NCBI GenBank assembly: GCA_049487715.1
Contig: CP150561.1
Coordinates: 248,001 to 312,000 of the forward strand
Reading direction: 5' to 3'
Length of the DNA stretch: 64,000 nt
Origin: Pycnococcus provasolii
Taxonomy: Eukaryota > Chlorophyta > Pseudoscourfieldiophyceae > Pseudoscourfieldiales
The notes beneath the pieces were generated by a model. The model made no database searches, was not told the origin of the DNA, and saw only the letters and a list, made by a program, of their open reading frames with translations. Shown here in pieces: positions 9,213 through 19,225 of the stretch. Position 1 is the stretch's first letter. Each line of letters starts with the position of its first letter. The translations under genes were made by a program, and so were the position numbers.

Positions 9213-12200
9213 ATGGCCGTCGACGCAGGCGGCAACCTTGAAGAATATGTCCCCGCGGCCGCGGTCGCCGCGGCCCCGGCCCCGGAAGCGTCGCAATTAG
9301 CTTTGGTCTCCGACCCGGACCCGGACGCCGCCGTCTCTTCGTCGCAGAACTTGTTGGAGTGGGTCGCGCGACGTGCTATCGCCGTTCGGCGCGCCGTCGC
9401 CACCTCGGACTACCTCAAGAACGCCCTCGCGCCGTTCGTCGTCAAGGGCGACCTCAGGGGCGAGTTCGCGACGCAACTCGACGCCGTCGAAAAACTGTGC
9501 TCGGCAATACTCGAACTCGGCGTCGAGGAAATGGAACGACTCGAGGAAAGGCAGACGGAGGAGAGAGAGGAGATGGTGACGGAAGAAAAACTAGCGGCGC
9601 AGGCGAAGGAATACGAACTCGAGGCGAGGCAGGCGGAGGCCGAAAGGCAGGCGCTTGAACTGAAGCGAGCGCACAAGGTGTTCTCACGAGAAATGGAACG
9701 CATTTCAAGGGAGAGAATCGCCATAACGCAGGAAGCCGAGGCTACCCAGGACAGATACAAGGCAAGCCAGCAGCAAAAGGTCCAAGCAGCCGTCGACGCG
9801 CTAGCAGCGGCGCAAGCGGAGGCAGACGCCGAACTCGACGCCTTCCGGTCAAGGGCGAGCGCGGAGCTTGCGGTGAAAATGACCGAGTTTGAGCAGGAGT
9901 TCAACGCTGCCAAGACGCAACTTGAGGAGGAGATTGCCGCGTATGTGGACCGTGAGGGGCGAGACGCCGCGGCGCTCGCTCAGGCGGAGCACCAGGAGTC
10001 TTCGTGCGCGCAGGAACTTGCAGACCGAGAGGCGGCACTCGACCTTGCGCAGGAGCAGGCGGCGGAGGCGACGAGGCTCGAGGCGGCAGCTTGGGACGTC
10101 GTGAAGCCTCAGGAGATGGAATACGAGGAGATGGTTCGCAAGCGGCAGGCACGCTACGACGCGGAGATGGCAGCGTGCGACGCCGAGGAGGAGAAGGCGG
10201 CATCCGCGCTGCAGCTTGCGAGAGTTTCGACTGCGGAAAGCCTCAGCGAGGACCTCGCCAGGGCGGACAAGGAAACGCAGAGAACATTTGAGGACATCAA
10301 GCTTCGGCGCATGGAGACGCAGATGGGCATCGACGCGAGAACGCGCAAGGATGCCGACGAGAGGGCGGTGGCAGACTCCGACCTCTCTGCCGCCGCGGCT
10401 CTGGAAGAGGAGGCGACCGCGGACGACACACGCGCGGAGGAGGCTCTCAAGGAGTCTGCAACGATCACCGAGCGCGTGCGGCTCGAGACCGAAGAGCTAC
10501 TTGCATCCGGCGAGGCTGAGAGGGAGGTGGCGCAGCGTTCCGCGCAAAGCCAGGAAGCAAGCGCGCTGAGCACACTCGCCAAGGAGCGAGAACCTGTGGA
10601 AAGGGAGCTTGAGCGGCGGCTTGGCGTGGCGAAGGCCGAGGCTGAGGCAATTTGGGCGATCGATCCGATCAAGATCGACGCCGATCGAACCCTCGCAGAT
10701 GGGCAGGCAGCGCAGACAGCGTGGCAGACTGTTGCCGACGAGTTAGCCGTTGCGCAGGGCGAATACGACCTAACAACAGAGCGACGAGCCCAGGAGTCGC
10801 GCAACAAGACGAAGGAGTGGAGTGACATGGAGACAAAGTTCGACGCTCAGCTGAAGGTGCTACGAAAGCAGCTTGCGGATGCTACTGAGGCGGCACGTCC
10901 GGAGGGCGAAGCGATCGAGGCGGAACTTGATAAATTTGCCAAAGAAAGTGAAAAAGACGTGGCAGAAATCCGCGAGAAGGAGCGGCGCATGCGTGCAGAG
11001 GGCGAGAAGCTGGTGATGGAACGAGAGGAAGTAGCTCGCACGAAGCAGAGAAAACTCGAGGATGAATGGTTCGAAACGCAGGCGACGCGGGGTAAGGTGA
11101 TGGAAAAAGTCTTGACTGTGGAGGAGGATACGAAGTCGAAGAAAGAGTGGAACGCCGAGGCGCTCGATCTCGCAGGGCAGGCGGCGGACGAGCTGGAGAC
11201 TCTTCTACGTAATCAGGAGAAGGAAATGCTGTCCGAGAAGCGGGCGGCCGAGAAGGAGTTCAACCAGCTGCGCGCCGAGGTGCGCGACGAGGAGGCGGTG
11301 CTGGACGAAAAGTTTCAGCCGGAAGAGGCGGCGCTTCGTGAGGCGATCGCGGTGCTGCGAGCGGACATGGAGAATGACCTAGCTGCTATGCGCGAGGAAC
11401 TCGCAGCTGAGAATCTGAGGCACGAAGAGAAGGTGGTGCCACTCGAGAAGGAAGCGAAGGATAAACTCAAGGAGCTGAGCAAGGCTGAGGCGGCGGTGAT
11501 CGAGGCACGCACGTCGCTTGACAAGGAGCTCGCGCGTCTGCAGGAGGAGACGGCGCTACGCACGCGCGAGACGGAATCTGTGGCAGCACGCACGGACGAG
11601 CTGAAGGAGAGCGCACCGTTGCTATCGGCAACGGCGCAGCTGCGGCTCGTGGGCGTGCAGCTGGCCGCTCTCCCTCTGCAGCGCGAGCAGCCGCTGAAGA
11701 ATCTCCTGCAGGACGTCGCGATATGCCGCGAGGAGCACGCTCGCGTTGACATGGAGCTTAAGAATGAGAAGTCGCGGCACGAGCGCGCGGCGAAGCGCTT
11801 CGATCGGATGCTGGAAAGGCGCAAGGCACTGTTCGAAGATGATGCCAGCGCAAGAACGGAGGAGCTGCGCGACGAGAAGGTCGCGGCGCGCGCGGTGCTG
11901 CGCGCACGATTCGAGGCGGCAGAGCAGCGCATGACGGCCATCTCTGAATCTGTGCAGAAGGGTGTCGACTCGCTCTCGGAGCTCCAGGATGCCGCGTCGC
12001 CGGCGCTGGATACGCTCGCACTGGAGGAGGAGCGTGTGGACAAGGATCGCGTCAATCGTGACCGCGAGGCGATTCAGATGCGTCGCCGAACGGAGCTTGA
12101 CGCGAAAAAGGAGAAGGAGGACTACTTCAAGGCAATGGAAGAACTCGCGACGGAGAATCGAGAGGCGGAGGAGAAGCTGGCGGCAGAGCTCGCACGCATC

Positions 12201-14267
12201 GAGGCGGCAATTGCGGAGGAGCTGTCTCAGCTCGAGAGTCGAGAGAGTGAACGTCGCACGGAGGTGGAAATTCAGACAAGGAATCTTGCACACGTGCGTC
12301 GGCACGCGGCAACGGCTGCTAAGATGCTGCACGAGGCAGAACAGTCGCTCGCCTCAGAGACTGCGGAGAAGGATTCCAGATTCGGGTCATTGGAGGGGTC
12401 GCTGGCGTCGAAGCAGCACGAGCTTGAGCAGCACATCAGCAATCTTGCGCAGAAAGAGCACGAGTTGAGCAGTGAGAACAACATCAAGTCTCAAATCATG
12501 CGAGAGGGCGAGGCGAAGCGCGAGAGAAAGTACGCGGAGGTTTTCCACCTCGTACATGCGATCGAGGCTGACCTGTCCGAGAAGCGTGGCGGGTTCGATG
12601 AGCGATTGATGAATGCACAAGAAGCACGAAAGGAAGCGGAAGCCTCGGCCAGCGAGACGTTCGAGGCGGTGCAGACGGAGGTGGAGAGGCGCCGCGAGGC
12701 TGCTGTCGAGACGAAGGCAAGCCTAGAGTCGGCGGCGAAGGAGCACCAGCTGACTGCGAAGGTGAAGCGCGACGATGCCGTGGCACGGCGTGAGCGCGCC
12801 GCCGAGAAGGCTAAGGAGTGTGAGGAGGTGGAGGCTGTGAATGCTGCGAAGGCGTCTGAGGAACTTGCCGTGCACGAGGAAGCAGAAGCGGAGGCGCGTA
12901 AGACCAACGAGGCGAAGCACGAGCAGGCGAGACAGACCCAGCGTCTTTCAGATGCGGCAGCGAGCGAGGCCCACGCTTCTCGCATGGAGGAAATTGCCGA
13001 CCGCCGCCGAGAGGCGAGCTCGCGGAACCGTGACGAGGCGGAGGGAGAGGAGGTGAAGAATATGCAGCTAGAGGTTCTTCGCGCCGACGCTCGGGAGGTG
13101 GCTGCTGCAGCGCAGGAGGCTGCGTCGCACGTCCAATCTTGCCGTACGGCGTGCGATACGGGAGCGGTGCTGCTGGAGGAAGCTGGCAAGCAGGTGGAGA
13201 GCTGCCGTCGCGACCTCAAGCGCAGCAGCACGATAGCAAATCGCGAGCGCGAGCGCGTCGGGGTGGAGCTTCAGGCTGTTCGGAGAGACATTGAGCGTGA
13301 CGCGGAGATGGTGCGCGAGGAGTTTGGCACGACGGAGTCTGAACTTCACGACGAGCTTTATGGCCCCGTTCGCGAAAAGCAGCGTTTCGTGGACGAACTT
13401 AAGGAGAAGTCGGCGCGTGACACGGAGAAGATGATGGCGAAGAGCAACGAAGAGCTTCGGCAGGGCCTTGACGAACTGCTGGACCTTGAGAGGTTGGCTG
13501 AGGAGGAGTTTGCGAAGCAGGAGGAGGCTCTCCTCGCGGCGAGCGAGGCTCGCGTTGCCGGGATTGAGGAAAATCGCCTGTCGAAGGCTGCCGAGCGACG
13601 AAAGCTGCGTCAGCAGAGTGCGGAGGCTGCTCTCAAGGCACGGTACGAGCACAAGGAGCGCATGTCCACGTTCAGCGCGAAGCTGGAGAATGCCAAGGCT
13701 GAGCTCGACCAGGCTCTCGAGCAGAAGCGCGAGGCTCTTCGCGTCGAGGTTGAGAAGACGCGTCGCAACGAGGAGCTTCGCACTCGTGCGAAGGTGGAAG
13801 CGGATGCGGAGCGCCGCCGCCTCGAGATTGACAGTATGCTTGAGGCTGAGAAGGCGCGCCTGAAGCTCGAGGCGGAGCAGGAAATGCTCGACACGGAGTT
13901 GGAGCTGCTTCGCATGGAGGAGGAGACGAGGCAGCGTCTCGAGCAGCACAAGGCGGATCGCATGTCCTCGATCGAGGCGGAGCGTCGTGCGCAGCGCGAC
14001 GCGATGGAGGCTGAGTACCGTTTGCAGCGCGAGCGCATGGAGACGGAGATGAAGCGCGTGGAGTCGGAACGTCTTGCGAAAGTGGCACAGCGCTTTGCGC
14101 CCGTTCAGGGCCTTCTCGAGGCTCCCGCGCCGGCGCCGGCTCTGCTCGAAGGTCCGCTCCCGAGCCTGGGAAGTCGTCCAAGCAGCCGTTTGGACGACGA
14201 GAGCAGCATCGGGTATGCGAGCACAAAGGCTCCCGCATCGAGCGAGCGCTTCAAGGGCCTTGCATAG
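9213..14267 (+). CDS. giant coiled-coil protein, unknown
   Basis: This 1684-residue protein starts at ATG 9213, in a good context (TAACCATGGCC). The frame opens further upstream only with TTG. Residues 1-45 are Ala/Pro-rich. A short predicted globular part (about 45-110, with EWVARRAIAVRRAV and LGVEEMERLEERQ) leads into an almost unbroken coiled coil of about 1,500 residues rich in Glu, Ala, Arg, Lys and Gln, with no stops or introns. The tail (about 1625-1684) is Pro/Ser-rich, with [20 protein letters not shown] followed by SSRLDDESS. No catalytic motif or known family signature was found. The composition resembles basal-body, rootlet or flagellar structural proteins, and flagellar genes lie nearby, but that role is only inference. 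Confidence 0.85.
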   Translation: MAVDAGGNLEEYVPAAAVAAAPAPEASQLALVSDPDPDAAVSSSQNLLEWVARRAIAVRRAVATSDYLKNALAPFVVKGDLRGEFATQLDAVEKLCSAILELGVEEMERLEERQTEEREEMVTEEKLAAQAKEYELEARQAEAERQALELKRAHKVFSREMERISRERIAITQEAEATQDRYKASQQQKVQAAVDALAAAQAEADAELDAFRSRASAELAVKMTEFEQEFNAAKTQLEEEIAAYVDREGRDAAALAQAEHQESSCAQELADREAALDLAQEQAAEATRLEAAAWDVVKPQEMEYEEMVRKRQARYDAEMAACDAEEEKAASALQLARVSTAESLSEDLARADKETQRTFEDIKLRRMETQMGIDARTRKDADERAVADSDLSAAAALEEEATADDTRAEEALKESATITERVRLETEELLASGEAEREVAQRSAQSQEASALSTLAKEREPVERELERRLGVAKAEAEAIWAIDPIKIDADRTLADGQAAQTAWQTVADELAVAQGEYDLTTERRAQESRNKTKEWSDMETKFDAQLKVLRKQLADATEAARPEGEAIEAELDKFAKESEKDVAEIREKERRMRAEGEKLVMEREEVARTKQRKLEDEWFETQATRGKVMEKVLTVEEDTKSKKEWNAEALDLAGQAADELETLLRNQEKEMLSEKRAAEKEFNQLRAEVRDEEAVLDEKFQPEEAALREAIAVLRADMENDLAAMREELAAENLRHEEKVVPLEKEAKDKLKELSKAEAAVIEARTSLDKELARLQEETALRTRETESVAARTDELKESAPLLSATAQLRLVGVQLAALPLQREQPLKNLLQDVAICREEHARVDMELKNEKSRHERAAKRFDRMLERRKALFEDDASARTEELRDEKVAARAVLRARFEAAEQRMTAISESVQKGVDSLSELQDAASPALDTLALEEERVDKDRVNRDREAIQMRRRTELDAKKEKEDYFKAMEELATENREAEEKLAAELARIEAAIAEELSQLESRESERRTEVEIQTRNLAHVRRHAATAAKMLHEAEQSLASETAEKDSRFGSLEGSLASKQHELEQHISNLAQKEHELSSENNIKSQIMREGEAKRERKYAEVFHLVHAIEADLSEKRGGFDERLMNAQEARKEAEASASETFEAVQTEVERRREAAVETKASLESAAKEHQLTAKVKRDDAVARRERAAEKAKECEEVEAVNAAKASEELAVHEEAEAEARKTNEAKHEQARQTQRLSDAAASEAHASRMEEIADRRREASSRNRDEAEGEEVKNMQLEVLRADAREVAAAAQEAASHVQSCRTACDTGAVLLEEAGKQVESCRRDLKRSSTIANRERERVGVELQAVRRDIERDAEMVREEFGTTESELHDELYGPVREKQRFVDELKEKSARDTEKMMAKSNEELRQGLDELLDLERLAEEEFAKQEEALLAASEARVAGIEENRLSKAAERRKLRQQSAEAALKARYEHKERMSTFSAKLENAKAELDQALEQKREALRVEVEKTRRNEELRTRAKVEADAERRRLEIDSMLEAEKARLKLEAEQEMLDTELELLRMEEETRQRLEQHKADRMSSIEAERRAQRDAMEAEYRLQRERMETEMKRVESERLAKVAQRFAPVQGLLEAPAPAPALLEGPLPSLGSRPSSRLDDESSIGYASTKAPASSERFKGLA

Positions 14268-14326
14268 TATATAATAGGAGGATATATTTCCTATTCTCTT
14301 CTATTCAATTCTATGACGGTTAATCG

Positions 14327-14345
14327 TTCGTACTTTATGTACGAA
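14327..14345. repeat. 7-bp stem hairpin in the 3' flank of the coiled-coil gene
   Basis: TTCGTAC (14327-14333), loop TTTAT, GTACGAA (14339-14345), 60 bp after the stop codon and followed by TTGTAAAG. It may be a 3'-end RNA structure. Confidence 0.5.
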
Positions 14346-14382
14346 AGTTTGTTGTAAAGTTTACACGAAAAAAATATTATTC

Positions 14383-15006
14383 TTGATACATATGCTCAGG
14401 CGATCACAATCTACTCCATGTCGCGACTTTTCGCTCTTTCGTGCTCGCGGCTCGCCTTCACTGGTAGTGGCCCCAAAGGTACGCCACGAGTTCCTGCCGG
14501 TGATCGCTGCGAGATTGGGAGATTGGGATGTTGTTGATCAGCAGATCCAGCGTAGTACACGAAGCAGGCAAGGCCAGTGAAATGCTTCGCGCTCGTTCGC
14601 GGAAGCTGGGTGCCGGTTTCTCTTCCGAGCGGCGCTTGGGTACGTCTTTGTTGCTCCGACAGCGCCGAAGCCGACTGAAGCTGCGATCTTCGTGGCGCGA
14701 ACGCGTCGCAGGGCATCCAAGACAGCTTGCTTCCGGTTATCGTGTGGCTCCTCGTACCGCTGCAAGTTCGCCGTCGCCTTCGAAGCATCGACATCGTCAG
14801 GCCAAACTTTTCCAGCGAAGCGGGCACCTGTGAATGGTCGTGTTTCGGGTGCTACACACAGCCCGAGCGTACTTTGCCAAGGAACGGCTCTCCATACCAA
14901 TTGGCGGCTGGAAGACCGCCTTCTTTTCGAGGATCGCCCAGCCCGACGAGCGTTTCACCCTGCCCGACGGTAGTTTTCCATTCAGTGAAACGAGTAGGCG
15001 GTAGTC
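14383..15006 (-). pseudogene. degenerate coding remnant, probably part of an older retroelement
   Basis: On the minus strand, protein-like stretches appear in different frames broken by stops and frameshifts. One frame begins with an Arg/Gly-rich segment (RYKHRNRGARAGRGGRGG), another continues with KVWPDDVDASKATANLQRYE. The Arg-Gly run resembles the C-terminal part of Copia-type gag proteins, but no zinc knuckle or enzyme motif is left, so the identity is tentative. This remnant is the site into which the LTR element at 15156-16637 inserted. Confidence 0.35.
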
Positions 15007-15158
15007 CGCCGCGTCCGCCGCGTCCGCCGCGACCGGCGCGAGCGCCCCGGTTCCGATGTTTGTAGCGCACGTTGCCACCCTTGCCAACACAACACCGGCA
15101 TGCTAAAAGAGAAGGTTCTTCAAGTGGCTTTTGTTATTTTAAACGAGACGTGCACAAC
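15007..15158. repeat. 152-bp direct repeat, left flank of the LTR element
   Basis: It is the same sequence as 16638-16789, from CGCCGCGTCCGCCGCG to GTGCACAAC, and abuts the element exactly on both sides. That is the geometry of a target-site duplication, but far longer than the usual 4-6 bp. Confidence 0.85.
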
Positions 15159-16637
15159 GGAATAGGGAGCAGCCATGGCGCTGTAGGGTTCGTGAACAAG
15201 TAAAGAAGTAAGTAGAAAGAGAGAATGATATTACAATAGTAAAGTAAAAGTAGTGTAGCCGCCAGCGCGCCGCCAGCTGAAGCGCGTCAGTGGTCCATAG
15301 CCACTCATTACATATCGTCTCCATCATTACCGTCTTGAGTAATTATTCCATAGGGGGAGTTTATAGTGGGCTGTCAGTCACCCGCTATAAATACACCACG
15401 TCCTGAAACTCAAGACGGTTTTCCCCAAAACCGAATTCACCAAAACAAATCTCCAGTGGGGGTTTCACCAAAGCAACAAACCCCTAGGTCCATGTCGATT
15501 GGCAGATTTTCGACGTAGTGCATGATGACTGTGATTGGCGGGCTCATTGATCCATCGCTCTGTACGAATTGCACATTGGCCTCCCCCTTGTACGTGGTGA
15601 CAGACACTCCTGGTACTGCGCCTTGCAGTTCGTAATCGCTGATTTCTAGCGAGCCGGTGAACGCGTTGATGTCACCCGTTAAGTGCAATTGTGAACACGA
15701 ATCCCATAGCCAATGCTTGAATCGAGATGGTGATTTCTGTGCCGCCATGGAGATGATGGTACGATCGTCCGGCGTGCGTACTGCGAATGACTTTCTTGTT
15801 TTAGTGTTGAAGAATGTCATTGAGTGCTGGTCTGCGGGAGCTGTATTGATTGAATTCAATTTCTCTTTAGCTGTATCCTGAAACACGATCGTTTGATCAA
15901 CTTCTGGTAGTTGTTGTTCGTCTGCTGTTGTTTGCTGCTGGTATGTCGGTAGAACGACCGTTGTTGATTGTGGCGTCGTTGTGCGCGATTCCACTATTTC
16001 GTCAAGCATGGTTTCTACGTGATTGACCCTGCGCTCTGCCGCGTTCAGCATGCGGTCCGCGACGGATGGTGATGCTTCACCGTTAGTCACAGCGATCACA
16101 TTCGTTAGTCGTGATTGCGCGTCGTTCTGCAGAAGAGTCGCTGCGATCTCCCTGCTTTCTTTGTTGTGTTCAGGACTGCGCGCAATTTCTTCCAGCTCAA
16201 TAGCTTCTGCGCGCGTCAGAATGTCATCGTTGTTGTTGTCGTCGTTGTCTCCCACTACCATACTACCTGTTGATGGACCCGGTTCCATAACGGAATAGGG
16301 AGCAGCCATGGCGCTGTAGGGTTCGTGAACAAGTAAAGAAGTAAGTAGAAAGAGAGAATGATATTACAATAGTAAAGTAAAAGTAGTGTAGCCGCCAGCG
16401 CGCCGCCAGCTGAAGCGCGTCAGTGGTCCATAGCCACTCATTACATATCGTCTCCATCATTACCGTCTTGAGTAATTATTCCATAGGGGGAGTTTATAGT
16501 GGGCTGTCAGTCACCCGCTATAAATACACCACGTCCTGAAACTCAAGACGGTTTTCCCCAAAACCGAATTCACCAAAACAAATCTCCAGTGGGGGTTTCA
16601 CCAAAGCAACAAACCCCTAGGTCCATATACTCCATCA
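15156..16637 (-). mobile_element. small non-autonomous Copia-like LTR element with near-perfect terminal repeats
   Basis: Two 338-bp direct repeats (15156-15493 and 16289-16626) read as identical. Between them lies about 800 bp. The right (5' in element sense) repeat extends to TCCATCA at 16637, giving the 5' terminus TGATGGAGTA; the same terminus occurs in a second copy at 54844. The left repeat lacks those 11 bp and joins the internal region at the shared bases ATGGACC, so a large internal deletion fused the coding frame directly to the 3' repeat. The outer end does not show a canonical CA. No integrase or reverse transcriptase remains. Identical repeats imply a recent insertion. Confidence 0.75.
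15437..16309 (-). CDS. gag/protease-like protein of the LTR element, truncated
   Basis: The 290-residue frame starts inside the 5' repeat (MAAPYSVMEPG). An acidic, Asn/Asp-rich N-terminus is followed by a helical region (about 30-110). At about residue 202 is WLWDSCSQLHLTGD, which corresponds to the Copia aspartic-protease signature W-x-x-DSGAS-x-H-x-TG. The active-site Gly is replaced by Cys (DSC), which should reduce or abolish activity. The family continues with ITVIMHYVENLPID, after which the frame runs into the 3' repeat (DLGVCCFGE) and stops. The protein therefore lacks everything downstream of the protease. Confidence 0.65.
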   Translation of the reverse strand: MAAPYSVMEPGPSTGSMVVGDNDDNNNDDILTRAEAIELEEIARSPEHNKESREIAATLLQNDAQSRLTNVIAVTNGEASPSVADRMLNAAERRVNHVETMLDEIVESRTTTPQSTTVVLPTYQQQTTADEQQLPEVDQTIVFQDTAKEKLNSINTAPADQHSMTFFNTKTRKSFAVRTPDDRTIISMAAQKSPSRFKHWLWDSCSQLHLTGDINAFTGSLEISDYELQGAVPGVSVTTYKGEANVQFVQSDGSMSPPITVIMHYVENLPIDMDLGVCCFGETPTGDLFW

Positions 16638-16789
16638 CGCCGCGTCCGCCGCGTCCGCCGCGACCGGCGCGAGCGCCCCGGTTCCGATGTTTGTAGCGCA
16701 CGTTGCCACCCTTGCCAACACAACACCGGCATGCTAAAAGAGAAGGTTCTTCAAGTGGCTTTTGTTATTTTAAACGAGACGTGCACAAC
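16638..16789. repeat. 152-bp direct repeat, right flank of the LTR element
   Basis: Second copy of 15007-15158. It starts directly after the 5' terminus of the element and ends at GTGCACAAC before the GGGATCCCC sequence upstream of TyrRS. Confidence 0.85.
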
Positions 16790-17000
16790 CGGGATCCCCG
16801 AGGGGAGAAAAAACTGGATGAGAGCTTTGGCAGGCATTTAACGACGAATCCCCTTTTATGATTTTCCCCTCGGGATTGGAGCACACAGTGCGCCGTCGTC
16901 GGGGTTCCCCCCGAGGCAGTTTTTAGGCCGCGCCGCCCCGCCGCCCCGCACTCCCCCCATCTGCCCATCGGCGCGCGATCTGCGCCGTCATACCGCTCTC

Positions 17001-18173
17001 ATGCCCTCGGAGTACAAGACGGCGTCCGGCGGCGACGCGGGCGCGTGGCGCCCCGACGGCCTCGGGCTAGGCACGCACTCGGCGGCGCTCGGGCTGGGCA
17101 CGCACTCGGCGGCGCCGTGCGCGCTCAGCGCGGAGGAGCGCTACGATCTCTGCCGCAGCGTCGGCGCGGAGTGCATCCAGGAGGATGAGCTGCGCAACCT
17201 CCTCAAGCACAAGCCGAATCCCGTCTGCTACGACGGCTTCGAGCCGTCAGGACGCATGCACATCGCCCAAGGCGTGGGGAAGGCGCTCAATGTCAACAAG
17301 CTGACGGCGGCGGGGTGCACATTCAAGTTCTGGGTCGCCGACTGGTTCGCACAGCTCAACAACAAAATGGGCGGAGACTTGAAGAAGATTCAGACGGTGG
17401 GACGCTACATGGTGGAGGTGTGGAAGAGTGTGGGCATGAACCTCGACCGTGTCGAGTTTATCAGCAGCTCGGAGGAGATCAACAGCCGTGCTGACGAGTA
17501 CTGGCCTCTCGTGATGGACATCGCAAGGCGAAACTCGCTCGCGCGTGTCGTGCGGTGTTCGCAGATTATGGGGCGCAACGAGACGGACGACCTTGCCGCG
17601 AGCCAGATCTTCTATCCGTGTATGCAGTGTGCGGACATCTTCTTCCTCAAGGCTGACATCTGTCAGCTGGGCATGGACCAGCGCAAGGTGAACATGCTCG
17701 CTCGCGAGTACTGCACGGAGATCAAGCGCAAGCTGAAGCCGATTATTCTCAGCCACGCCATGCTGCCTGGCTTGCTCGAGGGACAGGAGAAGATGTCGAA
17801 GAGTGACCCGAACAGCGCCATCTTCATGGAGGATACGGAGCAGGAGGTGAAGACGAAGCTGAAGAAGTCGTTCTGCCCTCCCGCTATCGTCGAGGGGAAC
17901 CCGTGCATAGCGTACGCACACCAGATTGTCATGCCTTGGTTCAAGGGGTTCTCCGTCGAGCGACCAGAGCAGAATGGCGGCAATAAGACGTACACGACGC
18001 GCGAGGAGCTGGAGGCTGACTACTTGAGTGGCGCGTTGCACCCGGGCGACTTGAAGGCTGCACTTGTTAAGGGCATCAACATCATTCTTCAGCCTGTGCG
18101 CGACCACTTCAAAAACGACCCTGACGCGAAGAAACTTCTCGACACGGTGAAGAAGTACAAGGTGACGCGGTAG
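17001..18173 (+). CDS. tyrosyl-tRNA synthetase, eukaryotic cytosolic/archaeal type
   Basis: This class I synthetase charges tRNA-Tyr (EC 6.1.1.1). The 390-residue frame starts at ATG 17001. The N-terminus carries an imperfect tandem repeat (LGLGTHSAA twice, about residues 22-38), unusual for the family and apparently a recent slippage duplication. The catalytic core has CYDGFEPSGRMHIAQG, with the HIGH-type motif as HIAQ near 87-90, then WVADWFAQLNNKMGGD, and KMSKS at 264-268 within GQEKMSKSDPNSAIF. It has no C-terminal EMAP-II-type extension and ends shortly after the anticodon-binding helices (FKNDPDAKKLLDTVKKYK), which matches the compact cytosolic form. The gene starts about 210 bp beyond the flanking repeat of the LTR element, so the insertion is close to its promoter. 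Confidence 0.95.
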   Translation: MPSEYKTASGGDAGAWRPDGLGLGTHSAALGLGTHSAAPCALSAEERYDLCRSVGAECIQEDELRNLLKHKPNPVCYDGFEPSGRMHIAQGVGKALNVNKLTAAGCTFKFWVADWFAQLNNKMGGDLKKIQTVGRYMVEVWKSVGMNLDRVEFISSSEEINSRADEYWPLVMDIARRNSLARVVRCSQIMGRNETDDLAASQIFYPCMQCADIFFLKADICQLGMDQRKVNMLAREYCTEIKRKLKPIILSHAMLPGLLEGQEKMSKSDPNSAIFMEDTEQEVKTKLKKSFCPPAIVEGNPCIAYAHQIVMPWFKGFSVERPEQNGGNKTYTTREELEADYLSGALHPGDLKAALVKGINIILQPVRDHFKNDPDAKKLLDTVKKYKVTR

Positions 18174-18232
18174 CACTTGAAGAAGAGAGTAATATTCATT
18201 ACAAGAATATTTGTAACGAACACACACTCACT

Positions 18233-18955
18233 CTATGGAAGTTGGCGATCGTACGGCTTCTTGGTGCCGAGCATCTTCCTCTCCTTCATCTCCGCCTGCA
18301 CTTGCCTGAGCATGGGCCTCAAGTATGGCTCGAGTGGCGTCTGTTTCGCCTGGATGTCCTTGGGCAGGTAGACGTGCTTGAGGCTAATGTCCAGCGCACG
18401 CTTAAGCCTCTGGTTGCGTGCGTCGAGCACCTCCTGCGGGAGTCGGCTCATGGCGGCGGCAACGTCCATGTTTCCCGACGGGTCGAGGAGGTCGTCGTAT
18501 CGCAGTCCGTACTTCTTCAGGTCGTTTGCGACGCGCTCGCGGTACGCCGCGCGGAAGCTGTTGTAGAACGGCCTGAAAATCGCCTGCACGGACTACACAT
18601 ATCGAAAAAAAATGTATAACGTGTATTATGTGTGATGTGGTCGTGTGTGAACATTATTGCGTGGATTGTGAGTAAATCCACAATTCGTTCCTCACCATAA
18701 AAAAGAAAACAACAACAAACAACAAACAACCACCAATCAAAAGAACCACTCCCTCCCGAATATTCCTTCCTTCCATGAATGAAACTCACCGAAGTGAATC
18801 AAACAAAAATCAAAGCTGGCTCAAACAAATAACCAAAAGGTATTCCCAAAGTAAAACCCCGTGAATGAACCACAAGCAGCAAGCAGCACATGAGCCGACA
18901 CCACACCACACCACAGCCGACGAAACGAAGAACACAGACATACCTTGAGCACCAT
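18233..18955 (-). CDS. QCR7: cytochrome bc1 complex subunit 7 (QCR7/UQCRB, 14 kDa), two exons
   Basis: A nuclear-encoded, matrix-side subunit of respiratory complex III. Exon 1 (18944-18955) is only ATG GTG CTC AAG, followed by donor GTATGT. Exon 2 (18233-18583) follows acceptor CCGTGCAG. The intron is 360 bp and lies at phase 0. The 120-residue product begins MVLKAIFRPFYNSFRAAY. The body shows KYGLRYDDLLDP, AMSRLPQEVLDARNQRLKRA, LDISLKHVYLPKDIQ and EPYLRPMLRQVQAEMKER, all typical of the UCR 14-kDa family. Exon 2 alone opens only with GTG, which is why the spliced model is preferred. It is divergent from the signal peptidase gene, with 270 bp between start codons. A GAAACCCTAACCC telo-box-like phrase lies in that interval near 19120. 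Confidence 0.88.
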
Positions 18956-19225
18956 GGTCGTGTTGTTGCCGACACAATGGCCTTGGGTTGTATCGTACCC
19001 GTAGCCAAAACCCTCACCCCTCCGAGCCCTCCCAGAGAGCCCTCCCCGTGGAAGTTTCCTCCCTCGGGAACGGAAACCCCGAAACCTTGAAACCCCGAAC
19101 TTGAACTTGAACCCCACAGGAAACCCTAACCCGTTCGAGACCCTGTTTTCCCGAATCTCCATTCGGAACTCATTTTTTACGAGAACTCTCTCTGCTTTGT
19201 GGCGGCGATCATTCGAAGAGTCGTC

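Noticed and set aside
13068-13949. 293-codon minus frame within the coiled-coil gene
   Set aside because: Leu/Arg-rich mirror of Glu/Lys/Ala coiled-coil codons, not a gene.
15156-16626. Simple tandem duplication instead of LTRs
   Set aside because: The same terminus occurs at 54844 in an unrelated place and the internal frame has a Copia-type protease motif, so terminal repeats of an element explain it better.
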